From: Crocinitomix sp.
GTDB taxonomy: Bacteria; Bacteroidota; Bacteroidia; Flavobacteriales_D; Crocinitomicaceae
DNA: 11,104 nucleotides
Reading direction: 5' to 3'
Assembly (NCBI GenBank): GCA_020849935.1
Contig: JADZFJ010000108.1
Location: 1 to 11,104 of the forward strand
Translations under genes and position numbers: made by a program
In this document: positions 1 to 5,869 of the stretch, piece after piece
Layout of the letters: every line of letters starts with the position of its first letter
Numbering within the stretch: position 1 is the first letter of the stretch
The notes under the pieces: model-generated
Databases searched by the model: none
What the model saw: only the letters and a program-made list of their open reading frames with translations
Told to the model about the DNA's origin: nothing

Positions 1-64
1 TGACTTCTCTAAAGAATTTAACAGTGTCAAATTCTTTTTCAGGTGTATTAGATTGATTACTCAT
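1..64 (-). CDS. N-terminal fragment of an unidentified protein, cut by the window edge
   Basis: An ATG at 62-64 on the minus strand opens a frame that stays open to the left edge (21 codons). It begins MSNQSNTPEKEFDTVKFFRE. The charged stretch KEFDTVKFFREV resembles the N-terminus of small Bacteroidota proteins that continue with an 'IRDKIS'-like helix, some of them antitoxin-like, but that is recollection and too little is visible to name a family. It lies downstream on the same strand from the membrane-protein gene at 294-977, separated by about 230 bp. A weak Bacteroidota-type promoter may lie at 95-126. Confidence 0.45.
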   Translation of the reverse strand, partial: MSNQSNTPEKEFDTVKFFREV

Positions 65-94
65 TTGTTATAATATCTTTTGGTGAACGTATAT

Positions 95-126
95 CAAAAT
101 ACAATCTCGGCTTTCCCATAAATCAA
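95..126 (-). promoter_or_regulatory. Possible Bacteroidota sigma-A promoter for the edge gene
   Basis: On the minus strand TTG (126-124) is followed after 22 bases by TATTTTG (101-95). The Bacteroidota housekeeping consensus is TTG at -33 and TAnnTTTG at -7, so the -7 box is one base short of consensus. It sits 30 bases before the ATG at 62-64, which is a sensible distance. AT-rich DNA produces such matches by chance, so support is weak. Confidence 0.2.
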
Positions 127-200
127 ATATACAAAAAAATATGGACAAGGAGTCAATTGTAATACAAGGCTATGCCTAAGCCCGAATAATGCAGCTATTC

Positions 201-288
201 ATAGTTTGCTCATTTGCTTTGGAAATTAAATTTCTCAAATTTTCTCCTCCATTAATTATGATAAAGAATCAATTATTTTAAATGGCGG
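201..288 (-). repeat. Degenerate copy of the leader of the 1127-1651 gene, without the gene
   Basis: This stretch aligns along its length with 1639-1727. ATAGTTTGCTCATTTG is identical in both (201-216 and 1639-1654), and ATTAAATTTCT, CTCC, TAATTA, GAATCAA and ATTTTAAATGG recur in the same order. On the minus strand it contains ATG AGC AAA CTA (MSKL), the same first codons as the downstream copy's gene, but the next codon here is TGA. Similarity stops just after those codons. It begins a few bases beyond the stop codon of the gene at 294-977. The simplest reading is a duplicated 5' leader whose coding part was lost or replaced. Confidence 0.6.
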
Positions 289-293
289 AGTTA

Positions 294-977
294 TTAGATT
301 GCCTTTGTAACAATCAATATAAAAATCAGGAAGTTAACACTAAGAATGATCCAAAAAAAACTGCGACTTGGTTTGGAGATTGCTTTTAATTTGGTGATTA
401 TTTTATCGTTGAGGATGCTTGCAGTGCTTTTATTATCTGTATTGTTAAAATCAACTTCGCTCAAATCTATTTTTTTTAAACCGTATTTTACGATTTTTTT
501 TATCCATTTGTTTTCGTCTGATTGCTCAACTTCGAGCAGCATTTTTAACTTCAATTTTACAAAGTCCTCTCCACTGGTAAATAAGTCGGGGTTTTGCATT
601 TTAATTTTGTCAATTATTTTCTCAATAAGTGGGTAGAAAATTTTATCGCCTTTATCATTTAAGATTTGATGAATGGTTTTTGAAATTAGGTATTTACTAC
701 CCAAGGTAGATAATAAGTAGGGACAAATAAAAAGTGACAACATGACGATGCTAGTGCCTATTGGGCGTATAGCAAATAAGACGATAAAAGCCATTTTTCC
801 ACCATAATGAATTGGACCTCCGAGATATGCTGACTCATCGCCGGATTGAATTACGATAAAAAGCACAGACAAAATGGCAAAAAAATTGATGGCAAGTTGA
901 CCTAAAATGTTAATTTTCAAAAAACTAAACCCCGTTTTTGCAACCAGTTTTGCGATGTAAGCATATTTATTGTCCAT
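294..977 (-). CDS. Membrane protein of unknown function, 227 aa
   Basis: I do not recognise the family. The ATG at 975-977 opens a frame of 227 residues. Hydrophobic segments at about residues 24-44, 62-92 (one long or two short helices) and 206-224 suggest an integral inner-membrane protein with three or four helices. The segment from about 95 to 200 is lysine-rich, hydrophilic and probably helical (KIIDKIKMQNPDLF, KLKLKMLLEVEQ), so it is likely a soluble domain between the second and last membrane segments. No catalytic motif is visible. The gene lies 149 bp downstream of the stop of another small membrane protein on the same strand, and its stop is followed almost at once by a degenerate leader repeat. 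Codon use and AT content match the neighbours. Confidence 0.7.
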   Translation of the reverse strand: MDNKYAYIAKLVAKTGFSFLKINILGQLAINFFAILSVLFIVIQSGDESAYLGGPIHYGGKMAFIVLFAIRPIGTSIVMLSLFICPYLLSTLGSKYLISKTIHQILNDKGDKIFYPLIEKIIDKIKMQNPDLFTSGEDFVKLKLKMLLEVEQSDENKWIKKIVKYGLKKIDLSEVDFNNTDNKSTASILNDKIITKLKAISKPSRSFFWIILSVNFLIFILIVTKAI

Positions 978-1126
978 AATTTTTGATTGTGAATGAATTA
1001 GGTAGTCGCTGAAAATACAAAAAAAAATTGTAAGGGGAGTTTAAACTGTTTTCAGATGAATTAATTTTTGCTGCAAAGTAGGATACGGAATCGGTTAAAA
1101 ATGGATCTAAAACAACTATTAATTGT

Positions 1127-1651
1127 CTAGCGCGGTGTCGCAATTATTTCTGTTTTGATGTACTCGTTTAAGATCTGATATTGATCGATTTTCTGTCCAT
1201 CCCATTCATCATTTTTAAAATTCCATAAAACAGCATGTTTATAATAAATTTGGGTTTCGATAATTGGAAAATAGCGTGGACTTTCTGTGATCCAAAGATC
1301 ACCTTCGCCACCTGAATAAGCGCCAACTGGTATAAAATAGGCATTAAAAATTCGTCCATCCACTTGTTGAAAATAGAAACTACGTACTTCTAAATTGTTG
1401 AAATTAAATGGATTTGTGATTTTTTTGATTAGGAAACCAAACACCAACAAAGAACAAAGAAGATGGAAAATGCGCATTGGAAATCGATACCAAGCTTTTG
1501 GGTAATTGTTTTTAATAACCAACCAAAGTGCCCAGATTGCCAAGGAAATGATTAAAAGTAGGTCTGTCCAAAAACCAGTAAAGGAAATATTTGTGCATGT
1601 AAGTATTAGTAAGTAAAGGGGAAAGAAAATAGTTAGAAATAGTTTGCTCAT
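1127..1651 (-). CDS. Small membrane protein of unknown function, 174 aa
   Basis: The frame can be read from a TTG at 1658-1660, but the ATG at 1649-1651 (MSKLFLTIF) is the likelier start and gives 174 residues. Numbered from there, hydrophobic segments lie at about residues 3-19, 27-47 and 58-76, predicting three membrane helices. A soluble C-terminal domain of about 95 residues follows, rich in aromatic residues (RSFYFQQVDGRIFNAYF, TQIYYKHAVLWNF). Its sequence suggests a beta-rich periplasmic domain. I recognise no family or active site. The leader of this gene is one arm of a direct repeat whose other copy lies at 201-288. Its stop lies 149 bp upstream of the 227-residue membrane protein gene on the same strand, so co-transcription is possible but not shown. 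Confidence 0.65.
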   Translation of the reverse strand: MSKLFLTIFFPLYLLILTCTNISFTGFWTDLLLIISLAIWALWLVIKNNYPKAWYRFPMRIFHLLCSLLVFGFLIKKITNPFNFNNLEVRSFYFQQVDGRIFNAYFIPVGAYSGGEGDLWITESPRYFPIIETQIYYKHAVLWNFKNDEWDGQKIDQYQILNEYIKTEIIATPR

Positions 1652-1727
1652 TTGCCCCAAAGATTAAATTTCTTAAAAAATCTGCTCCAATAATTAGTTA
1701 CGATGCCGAATCAAATATATTTTAAAT
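1639..1727 (-). repeat. Leader of the 174-aa membrane protein gene, second copy of the direct repeat
   Basis: This is the copy linked to an intact gene. It runs from codon 4-5 of the gene through about 75 bases of upstream leader. It aligns with 201-288 in the same orientation, starting with 16 identical bases, then roughly three-quarters matching by eye with small gaps. Both ends of similarity are sharp: inside the coding region just after the fifth codon, and at an ATTTTAAATGG block upstream. Beyond it, 1733-1742 is a T-rich run and the rest of the spacer to 1835 shows nothing clear. Confidence 0.55.
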
Positions 1728-1835
1728 GGGGTGATTTTTTTTTCAGAGCGAGAAGGAGTTTGTGAAAATTTGCAAGGCTTTCTTCTTTCTCATTCTCATT
1801 CCGACTCTATGCCAGTCCTAATTTCAAATGCTTTC

Positions 1836-2243
1836 CTATTTCGCCTTCATTTTATTGCCTTTTGGATCGTGGGTAACTTCGGCTAATCCGAGTGCTTCCA
1901 TTAATGGTGGGATATACATTCCAACTCTTCCGCGAAGTCCTTTTTTGAGGCCATACCAACCGCCGGCAGGGTTGTTTTCAGCACGACCCCAAGCTTCAAT
2001 AGTTCCTTCTTTAGCAGGTTTTTGTTCGTCTGCGCTACCGAGTTCCATCCAATCGCCATGTTTTTTTAGCATTTGGTGGAGATCGTCAAGGATGTTGATA
2101 TTGTAATGTAAAACGGTTTTACCAACGGTACACACCAAAATGTCATTTCCATCTTTTTGATCGACATGCATAGTGTATTCGCTTGTGAGTGGCGGTGTTT
2201 TTAAGACCATTGGTTTTTCTTTTGTTCCGATTGAATGTGCCAT
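1836..2243 (-). CDS. Small conserved protein of unknown function (DUF6855-like), last gene of the sigma operon
   Basis: This soluble protein of 135 residues has no signal peptide or membrane segment. Its C-terminal half carries a dense run of features typical of a conserved small domain: HGDWMELGSADEQKP (62-76), TIEAWGRAENNPAGGWYGLK (81-100) and GLRGRVGMYIPPLMEALGLA (102-121). I recall this pattern as DUF6855 in Bacteroidota and Actinobacteria, but the number is from memory. No biochemical role is known to me. The many Trp and Gly residues and the GWYGLKKGLRGR stretch suggest a nucleic-acid- or ligand-binding fold, which is a guess. It starts 11 bases after the SRPBCC gene stops, so both are almost certainly co-transcribed with the ECF sigma gene. 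Confidence 0.8.
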   Translation of the reverse strand: MAHSIGTKEKPMVLKTPPLTSEYTMHVDQKDGNDILVCTVGKTVLHYNINILDDLHQMLKKHGDWMELGSADEQKPAKEGTIEAWGRAENNPAGGWYGLKKGLRGRVGMYIPPLMEALGLAEVTHDPKGNKMKAK

Positions 2244-2254
2244 ATTTTTTGGTT

Positions 2255-2722
2255 TTATTTTGTAGATGAAATTGTTTCTGCTTCGTTTTTTAAATCTGCT
2301 GCATAAGCTTCGAATGATTGGTCGAAAGGAGGAATCATTTTGGCGAATAGTGGAAAAAGTGGTCCCCCAATTTTTTCGACCATGGTAAAGTTGGTTAAAT
2401 TGTTACCTATTGATTTTAAGGTGTAAACGCGTTTACCCATGGCATCGCCCCAAACCAAACGTTGGTCGGCTTCAAATTCTTTTACTTTTAATTTAAATTC
2501 TCGTTTAGGATCGAGTGTTGATTTGAGTTTTATTTTTTCGCCTAAAGCGATGTTGCCGTCGATTGATACGACGGTTGAATTCCACCGAGGAAAATCGTTT
2601 GCATTGGTTAATAATGCCCAAATAATACTTTTATCGGCTTGGATGTCGATGCTTACAGCAGTTTCACGACTAAAGGTTTTTTTTGTAGTGACTGCGCTAC
2701 CTGTTGATGCTATTGTTGTCAT
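2255..2722 (-). CDS. SRPBCC (START/polyketide-cyclase-like) ligand-binding protein
   Basis: The 155-residue protein fits the SRPBCC superfamily, probably Pfam Polyketide_cyc2. The N-terminal strand TAVSIDIQADKSIIWALLTN (21-40) followed by NDFPRWNSTVVSI (42-54) is the usual beta1-alpha1 signature with its 'fp.Wn..v' motif. GEKIKLKS (61-68), a strand ending RLVWGD (88-93), a TMVEKIGGPLFPLF segment (113-126) and a long C-terminal helix (133-150) complete the helix-grip fold. These proteins bind hydrophobic ligands in a central cavity and few are enzymes. The ligand cannot be read from sequence. There is no signal peptide, so it should be cytosolic. It sits 58 bp after the ECF sigma gene and 11 bp before the DUF6855-like gene. 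It may be a sensor or effector of the sigma operon, which is inference. Confidence 0.88.
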   Translation of the reverse strand: MTTIASTGSAVTTKKTFSRETAVSIDIQADKSIIWALLTNANDFPRWNSTVVSIDGNIALGEKIKLKSTLDPKREFKLKVKEFEADQRLVWGDAMGKRVYTLKSIGNNLTNFTMVEKIGGPLFPLFAKMIPPFDQSFEAYAADLKNEAETISSTK

Positions 2723-2780
2723 TTTATCTTGTTTTTTGTGTTGATATTATTTGGACGATTGACCAGTATAAAATGATAGG

Positions 2781-3584
2781 TTATTTTTCATTTTTTTCAG
2801 AATAATTTTCCATTACATCTCTATTGTGTTGAATATGATGTAATTGCAAGTCTGAACCATTTGAATTAAATGGATCGATTTCTTTCATTATTTGAAATCG
2901 TAAGTCTAAAAGTTGTTCTCGGTTTGGGTCATTTGCCTTTTTGGCGAAATCAATTTTATTTTTTTCAACTTCAAAATCTTGCTTTGGATTAAAGATTCCA
3001 TTGAGTTCGGAACATTGATGACAGGTGCCATTTTTGTTGATTAAGGCACACCGACCTTCAAAAACATTCACCATTTTAGATCGACTGGTGTGCAGGTAAT
3101 ATTTAACCATTGCCTCGCTTGTTTGCAGAATTTCGACAATTTCTGCCACTTTAAATTCGTACACTTCTTTTAATAAAATGCAGATTTGTTGCTCGAGTGG
3201 CAGCGATTTTGAAATGCAGGTAAGGCAAAAGGTGATATGTTCTTTGATTTCAAAATTTCCATGTTGCGAAGTTTGATTAATGGCCATTACTTCAGGAAAA
3301 TAATTTGGATTGGAAAGGGCTTTTGCTTTGCAGATATCAGTGACATTTTCTGTCCAACGTTTTTTGGCTCTTAAATTGTCCTTGGTAAGGTTAGATGCAA
3401 TGGTAAAAATCCAGGTTTTCACCGTACTTTCTGCTCTAAATGTGTCCAATTTAGTGGAGGCTTTTATAAAGGTGTCTTGAACCAGATCTTCGGTATCTTC
3501 AATACTTGCTGTGATTCGTAATAAGTAGGATTTCAAGTGAGGCCTTGCACTTTCAAATTCTGAAGTAAATTGTTCTTTTGTCAT
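2781..3584 (-). CDS. ECF-family RNA polymerase sigma factor with cysteine-containing C-terminal extension
   Basis: Sigma-70 region 2 spans about residues 13-75, with the core-binding LVQDTFIKA (34-42) and the -10-recognition helix TWIFTIASNLTKDNLR (57-72). Region 4, the -35-binding helix-turn-helix, spans about 126-173 (LPLEQQICILLKEVYEFKVA and following, with VKYYLHTSRSKMVN at 160-173). Total length is 267 residues, against about 160-200 for a typical ECF factor. The extra residues are an inter-domain linker with FCLTC (119-123) and a tail of about 90 residues with C179, C188 and C191 (GTCHQC), followed by FNPKQDFE. Tails of this kind often regulate ECF activity in place of a membrane anti-sigma factor, and no anti-sigma gene is visible nearby. 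The cysteine pairs could bind zinc or sense redox or metals. It heads the operon with the SRPBCC and DUF6855-like genes. Confidence 0.92.
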   Translation of the reverse strand: MTKEQFTSEFESARPHLKSYLLRITASIEDTEDLVQDTFIKASTKLDTFRAESTVKTWIFTIASNLTKDNLRAKKRWTENVTDICKAKALSNPNYFPEVMAINQTSQHGNFEIKEHITFCLTCISKSLPLEQQICILLKEVYEFKVAEIVEILQTSEAMVKYYLHTSRSKMVNVFEGRCALINKNGTCHQCSELNGIFNPKQDFEVEKNKIDFAKKANDPNREQLLDLRFQIMKEIDPFNSNGSDLQLHHIQHNRDVMENYSEKNEK

Positions 3585-3670
3585 TTTTTTAGATTGATCA
3601 AAAACTTGATTTTCAGCTTTAAAAATACAATTTTATTTTAAATGACGCTTATTTTATACGTGTAAGTTGA

Positions 3671-3835
3671 ATTTGGCAAGGAGTTGCAAAAGGGATGCAG
3701 CGGAGCTCTTTTTTGAAAAAAAAAGCGGGAGTGGAAGCCCGACCCCGACGATCCCGACTGAAACGTCAGGATGTCGGGGTTTACAACCCAGGCGATTCTG
3801 ACTGAAAGGGAGGGATTGTTGGGGATTTGCCCAAG
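3671..3835 (+). repeat. Structured intergenic element, copy 1
   Basis: The spacer between the sigma gene and the MNIO gene is GC-richer than its surroundings and highly structured. On the plus strand TTGGCAA (3673-3679) can pair with TTGCCCAA (3827-3834) with one bulge, closing the unit. Inside lie GGGATGCAGCGGAGCTC (3692-3708), CTTTTTT pairing with AAAAAAG (3708-3725), the core GTGGAAGCCCG (3731-3741) and a long hairpin (3742-3780). The core recurs as GTGGATAGCCCG in copy 2 at 7731-7830, which also ends in GCCCAA. I recognise this layout (G.GAGGG, AGCGGA, GTGGATAGCCCGAC, hairpin, CGCCCAA) from flavobacterial spacers. It may correspond to Rfam Flavo-1, which I could not test. Copy 1 is read antisense to both flanking genes. 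Confidence 0.6.
3716..3780 (-). terminator. Possible Rho-independent terminator of the MNIO operon inside element copy 1
   Basis: Read on the minus strand, downstream of the MNIO stop at 3886, there is a strong hairpin. ACCCCGAC (3742-3749) plus ATCCCGAC (3751-3758) pair with GTCAGGAT (3765-3772) and GTCGGGGT (3773-3780), with one G-U pair in minus-strand RNA and a one-base bulge. A small CGGG/CCCG hairpin (3726-3741) follows, then directly a run of nine T residues (3724-3716). That is a plausible intrinsic terminator, about 105-170 bases past the stop codon. Intrinsic terminators in Bacteroidota are poorly characterised, so the fold is clearer than the function. Confidence 0.4.
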
Positions 3836-3885
3836 TAAAAAAAATAAAAATCGGTTTATTGATAGGGATGACCTAGAAGGGTAAA

Positions 3886-5031
3886 TTACCATCCTTGTTT
3901 CCATTTTTGCGCTATTTTGAGGGCTGTTTCTAACATATACGCCGACCAATTTTCGATTTTCCAATCTGTACTGGCGAGGGAGGATTGTCGCAATTTTTCG
4001 TGTGCATCGGAATGATTTTTGGCCGTTTCGAGGATGAAGGAGAGTTCGGCTTGTTGTTGTGCTAATTCCTCATTTTGAGGAATTTCGAGGCTAAGTGAAG
4101 ATTTAATTTCGGGAAGAAATGTGTTGGAAATTTGGGGTGTATTTTTTTTGAGATATTGATGGATGATGTTTTGCATTCGGTCAAAATCGTGTTGAAATTG
4201 GATTTGTTGTTCGGATGTGTAAAGGGCTGTTCCTAATTGCTCCAGCACCACGAATTTTAAATTAGGGCAGCGATTAAGGCTAAGTTTTAAGAGTTCAAAA
4301 ACTTCATCGGGAACGGCATTGTCGTGGGTATCTCGGCGAATGTTGCGGGTTGGGTGCACGTCTGATGGTTCCCAGCTTCCGCCAGAAATGTGAATTTCAC
4401 GCACACGGTCGAGCGGGTAGGCTTTAATTAAGGTGTCAAAACTGAGCGAAAAATTCTGTAATTGGCAATAGAGGTTGTGCAAGTCGAGGATAATAAATCC
4501 ATTAATGGGTTCGATTAGTTTTGTGAGAAATTCGCCTTGCTGTTTGACTTCATCGAGGGTGTAGGCGAAGGCAATATTTTCAAGTCCTACGGGACATTGA
4601 CATGCGTCGTAAATTCTTACTAGTCGGTCGCGGCCAAGGGCTAAGGTTGATTGATTATAAGGCACACTAATCGGTGCACCTTTGTGAAAATCGGAACCTG
4701 TCATAAAGCCAAAATGTTCGGTGACATGGTCGAATTTAAAATGATTAGCCGTTTTTTTTAAGTGGCGTAACCAGTTGGTTTGATCCTCACTCCATTTGCC
4801 AGAAAAGATTGAAAAATAGACCCCGTGTCCGATAAGTCGGTTTGCTTGGCTGTAGGTTTTTAATAATTCGACAAACCAATCGGGGATGTTTTTGACTTTA
4901 AATAAGGTGTCAAAAGACCATTCGATGGCTTCTATTTTTTCCGAAGCAAACAGCGGCAAAGTTGCCTGTAACAAATGTTGATCTAAGTTACAAGCAACGG
5001 TTGAGTAAATTGTGGATTGACTGGTTTTCAT
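3886..5031 (-). CDS. MNIO (DUF692) family iron-dependent RiPP-modifying oxidase, 381 aa, with C-terminal extension
   Basis: This is a DUF692 (PF05114; MbnB/TglH/ChrH/BufB) TIM-barrel protein. These enzymes hold two or three iron ions and oxidise cysteine or other residues of a precursor peptide. Counting from the ATG at 5029-5031, expected metal-ligand and active-site motifs are all present: IEWSFD (36-41), IGHGVYFS (67-74), HVTEHFGF (102-109), LENIA (150-154), LDLHNLY (182-188), REIHISGG (211-218), RRDTHDN (232-238) and VLEQLG (262-267). The barrel ends near 290. About 90 further residues form a helical tail not found in classical members of about 270-300 residues. An ATG 13 codons upstream overlaps the preceding peptide gene. 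The chosen ATG overlaps that gene's TAA as TAATG, implying translational coupling. The substrate is almost certainly that peptide. Confidence 0.93.
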   Translation of the reverse strand: MKTSQSTIYSTVACNLDQHLLQATLPLFASEKIEAIEWSFDTLFKVKNIPDWFVELLKTYSQANRLIGHGVYFSIFSGKWSEDQTNWLRHLKKTANHFKFDHVTEHFGFMTGSDFHKGAPISVPYNQSTLALGRDRLVRIYDACQCPVGLENIAFAYTLDEVKQQGEFLTKLIEPINGFIILDLHNLYCQLQNFSLSFDTLIKAYPLDRVREIHISGGSWEPSDVHPTRNIRRDTHDNAVPDEVFELLKLSLNRCPNLKFVVLEQLGTALYTSEQQIQFQHDFDRMQNIIHQYLKKNTPQISNTFLPEIKSSLSLEIPQNEELAQQQAELSFILETAKNHSDAHEKLRQSSLASTDWKIENWSAYMLETALKIAQKWKQGW

Positions 5032-5213
5032 TAACCCATACCACAAGCCGGACAATCTTCGAAACCACATTGAGGTTTTGGATCACCGTCATCGGTTGGC
5101 TCTGCAGTTGTGCGGTCGATATTTTCTTTTTCACACGAAGTCGTGATTCCAGTCACGGCAGAAATTGCAATACTTAGTGTGATGGCTTGGAGTAATGTTT
5201 TTGGTAGTTTCAT
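5031..5213 (-). CDS. Candidate MNIO-modified RiPP precursor with lipoprotein-type leader, 60 aa
   Basis: The frame is open further upstream, but the ATG at 5211-5213 places a signal sequence at the N-terminus. Residues 1-27 are MKLPKT, a hydrophobic stretch (LLQAITLSIAISAVTGI), then TTSC, matching a relaxed Bacteroidota signal-peptidase-II lipobox with C27. CEKEN after it resembles the charged lipoprotein export signals of this phylum. A hydrophilic acidic spacer (28-48) follows, and the C-terminus is CGFEDCPACGMG with C49, C54 and C57 (CX4CX2C). Tight coupling to an MNIO enzyme and terminal cysteines next to Gly match the architecture of MNIO substrates such as bufferins and chryseobasin precursors. 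Expected modification: oxidation of one or more cysteines to thiooxazole-type heterocycles, by analogy. The exact product, export and metal-binding role are inference. No convincing promoter is visible in the 95-bp gap upstream. Confidence 0.8.
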   Translation of the reverse strand: MKLPKTLLQAITLSIAISAVTGITTSCEKENIDRTTAEPTDDGDPKPQCGFEDCPACGMG

Positions 5214-5308
5214 ACTTGAATTTAAATTTTTCAACCTTTGTTTATTGGATGATGAAGGTGGATGAAATTTGGTTGCATAGCTAATAAAATAAATGATGGA
5301 TTTAATAC

Positions 5309-5779
5309 TTACTTCCAATTTTTAAAAGGATGGGTGGTAAGATTTGCGTTGTAATATTTTGGTTCGGAGGTCACTTCTTTGCCAACCCAAAGGGGTAATT
5401 CAAACGTTTCATCTTCACTATTTAGTTCGATTTCGGCCACCCATAAGCCAGCATTATCGCCTAAAAATTCATCTACTTCCCAGATGTTGCCTTTAAAATT
5501 TAGCGTATATCGGATTTTAGAAAGTTCTGAACTAGCAAAATTGTCAAGTAATTCGGTTGCTTCTTGAAGTGGAATTTCATATTCATATTCGGTCCTAGTT
5601 GCCCCAATAGTGATTCCTTTAATGGTTAAAAATCCTTGTGTTGGGGTTTGGCGTATCCGAATGGTTTTATGTTGATCTGTCAGCAAATACCCTTGCCGAT
5701 AAAGTTCGCCCGCAGGCTTTTCTTGTTGATTCCATTGATTTTGGTCAACTAAAAATTTTCGTTCGATTTCTTGTGCCAT
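5309..5779 (-). CDS. CYTH-domain protein (inorganic triphosphatase / class IV adenylate cyclase-like)
   Basis: The ATG at 5777-5779 is chosen because AAGGAG lies nine bases before it and the CYTH signature follows at once; an upstream start would add 16 unrelated residues. The 156-residue protein has the ExExK motif EIERK (4-8), basic RIR (41-43), TIKG (52-55), RTEYEYEI (62-69), KIR (88-90), EVDEF (101-105) and AEIEL (115-119). These line the CYTH tunnel and bind triphosphate and divalent metal. Short stand-alone bacterial CYTH proteins of this type are usually tripolyphosphatases rather than cyclases, but the substrate cannot be fixed from sequence. It lies 95 bp upstream of the RiPP precursor gene on the same strand, so shared transcription is possible without implying shared function. 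Confidence 0.9.
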   Translation of the reverse strand: MAQEIERKFLVDQNQWNQQEKPAGELYRQGYLLTDQHKTIRIRQTPTQGFLTIKGITIGATRTEYEYEIPLQEATELLDNFASSELSKIRYTLNFKGNIWEVDEFLGDNAGLWVAEIELNSEDETFELPLWVGKEVTSEPKYYNANLTTHPFKNWK

Positions 5780-5794
5780 AGTAATTTTCTCCTT
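5780..5794 (-). promoter_or_regulatory. Ribosome binding site that sets the CYTH start
   Basis: On the minus strand AAGGAGAAAATTACT precedes the ATG at 5777-5779. AGGAG with nine bases of spacing is a good Shine-Dalgarno match, unusual in this AT-rich Bacteroidota DNA. It argues for the internal start over the ATG 48 bases upstream. Confidence 0.6.
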
Positions 5795-5869
5795 TTGCAG
5801 ACAATCAAAGAGTACGAATTTATCCAAATTTCTTTGGAATTTAATGGTAGATGTTAATTCGATTGGAGT

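Noticed and set aside
346..636. Plus-strand open frame of 96 codons over the first membrane protein
   Set aside because: It is a shadow of the minus-strand gene. Its hydrophobicity arises from complementary A/T-rich codons.
1828..2106. Plus-strand open frame of 92 codons over the DUF6855-like gene
   Set aside because: It is antisense to a well-conserved domain and has no recognisable features.
3638..3964. Minus-strand open frame of 108 codons between the sigma and MNIO genes
   Set aside because: It overlaps the end of the MNIO gene in another frame and otherwise translates the structured element and its hairpins. The composition is not protein-like.
5032..5070. Upstream ATG for the MNIO gene (13 extra residues)
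   Set aside because: These residues overlap the conserved C-terminal core of the precursor in another frame. The ATG at 5029-5031 forms a TAATG coupling and fits the usual N-terminus of the family.
5214..5318. Extended 95-residue version of the precursor peptide
   Set aside because: The extra 35 residues would bury the lipoprotein signal inside the protein and overlap the CYTH gene end. The ATG at 5211-5213 puts the signal at the N-terminus.
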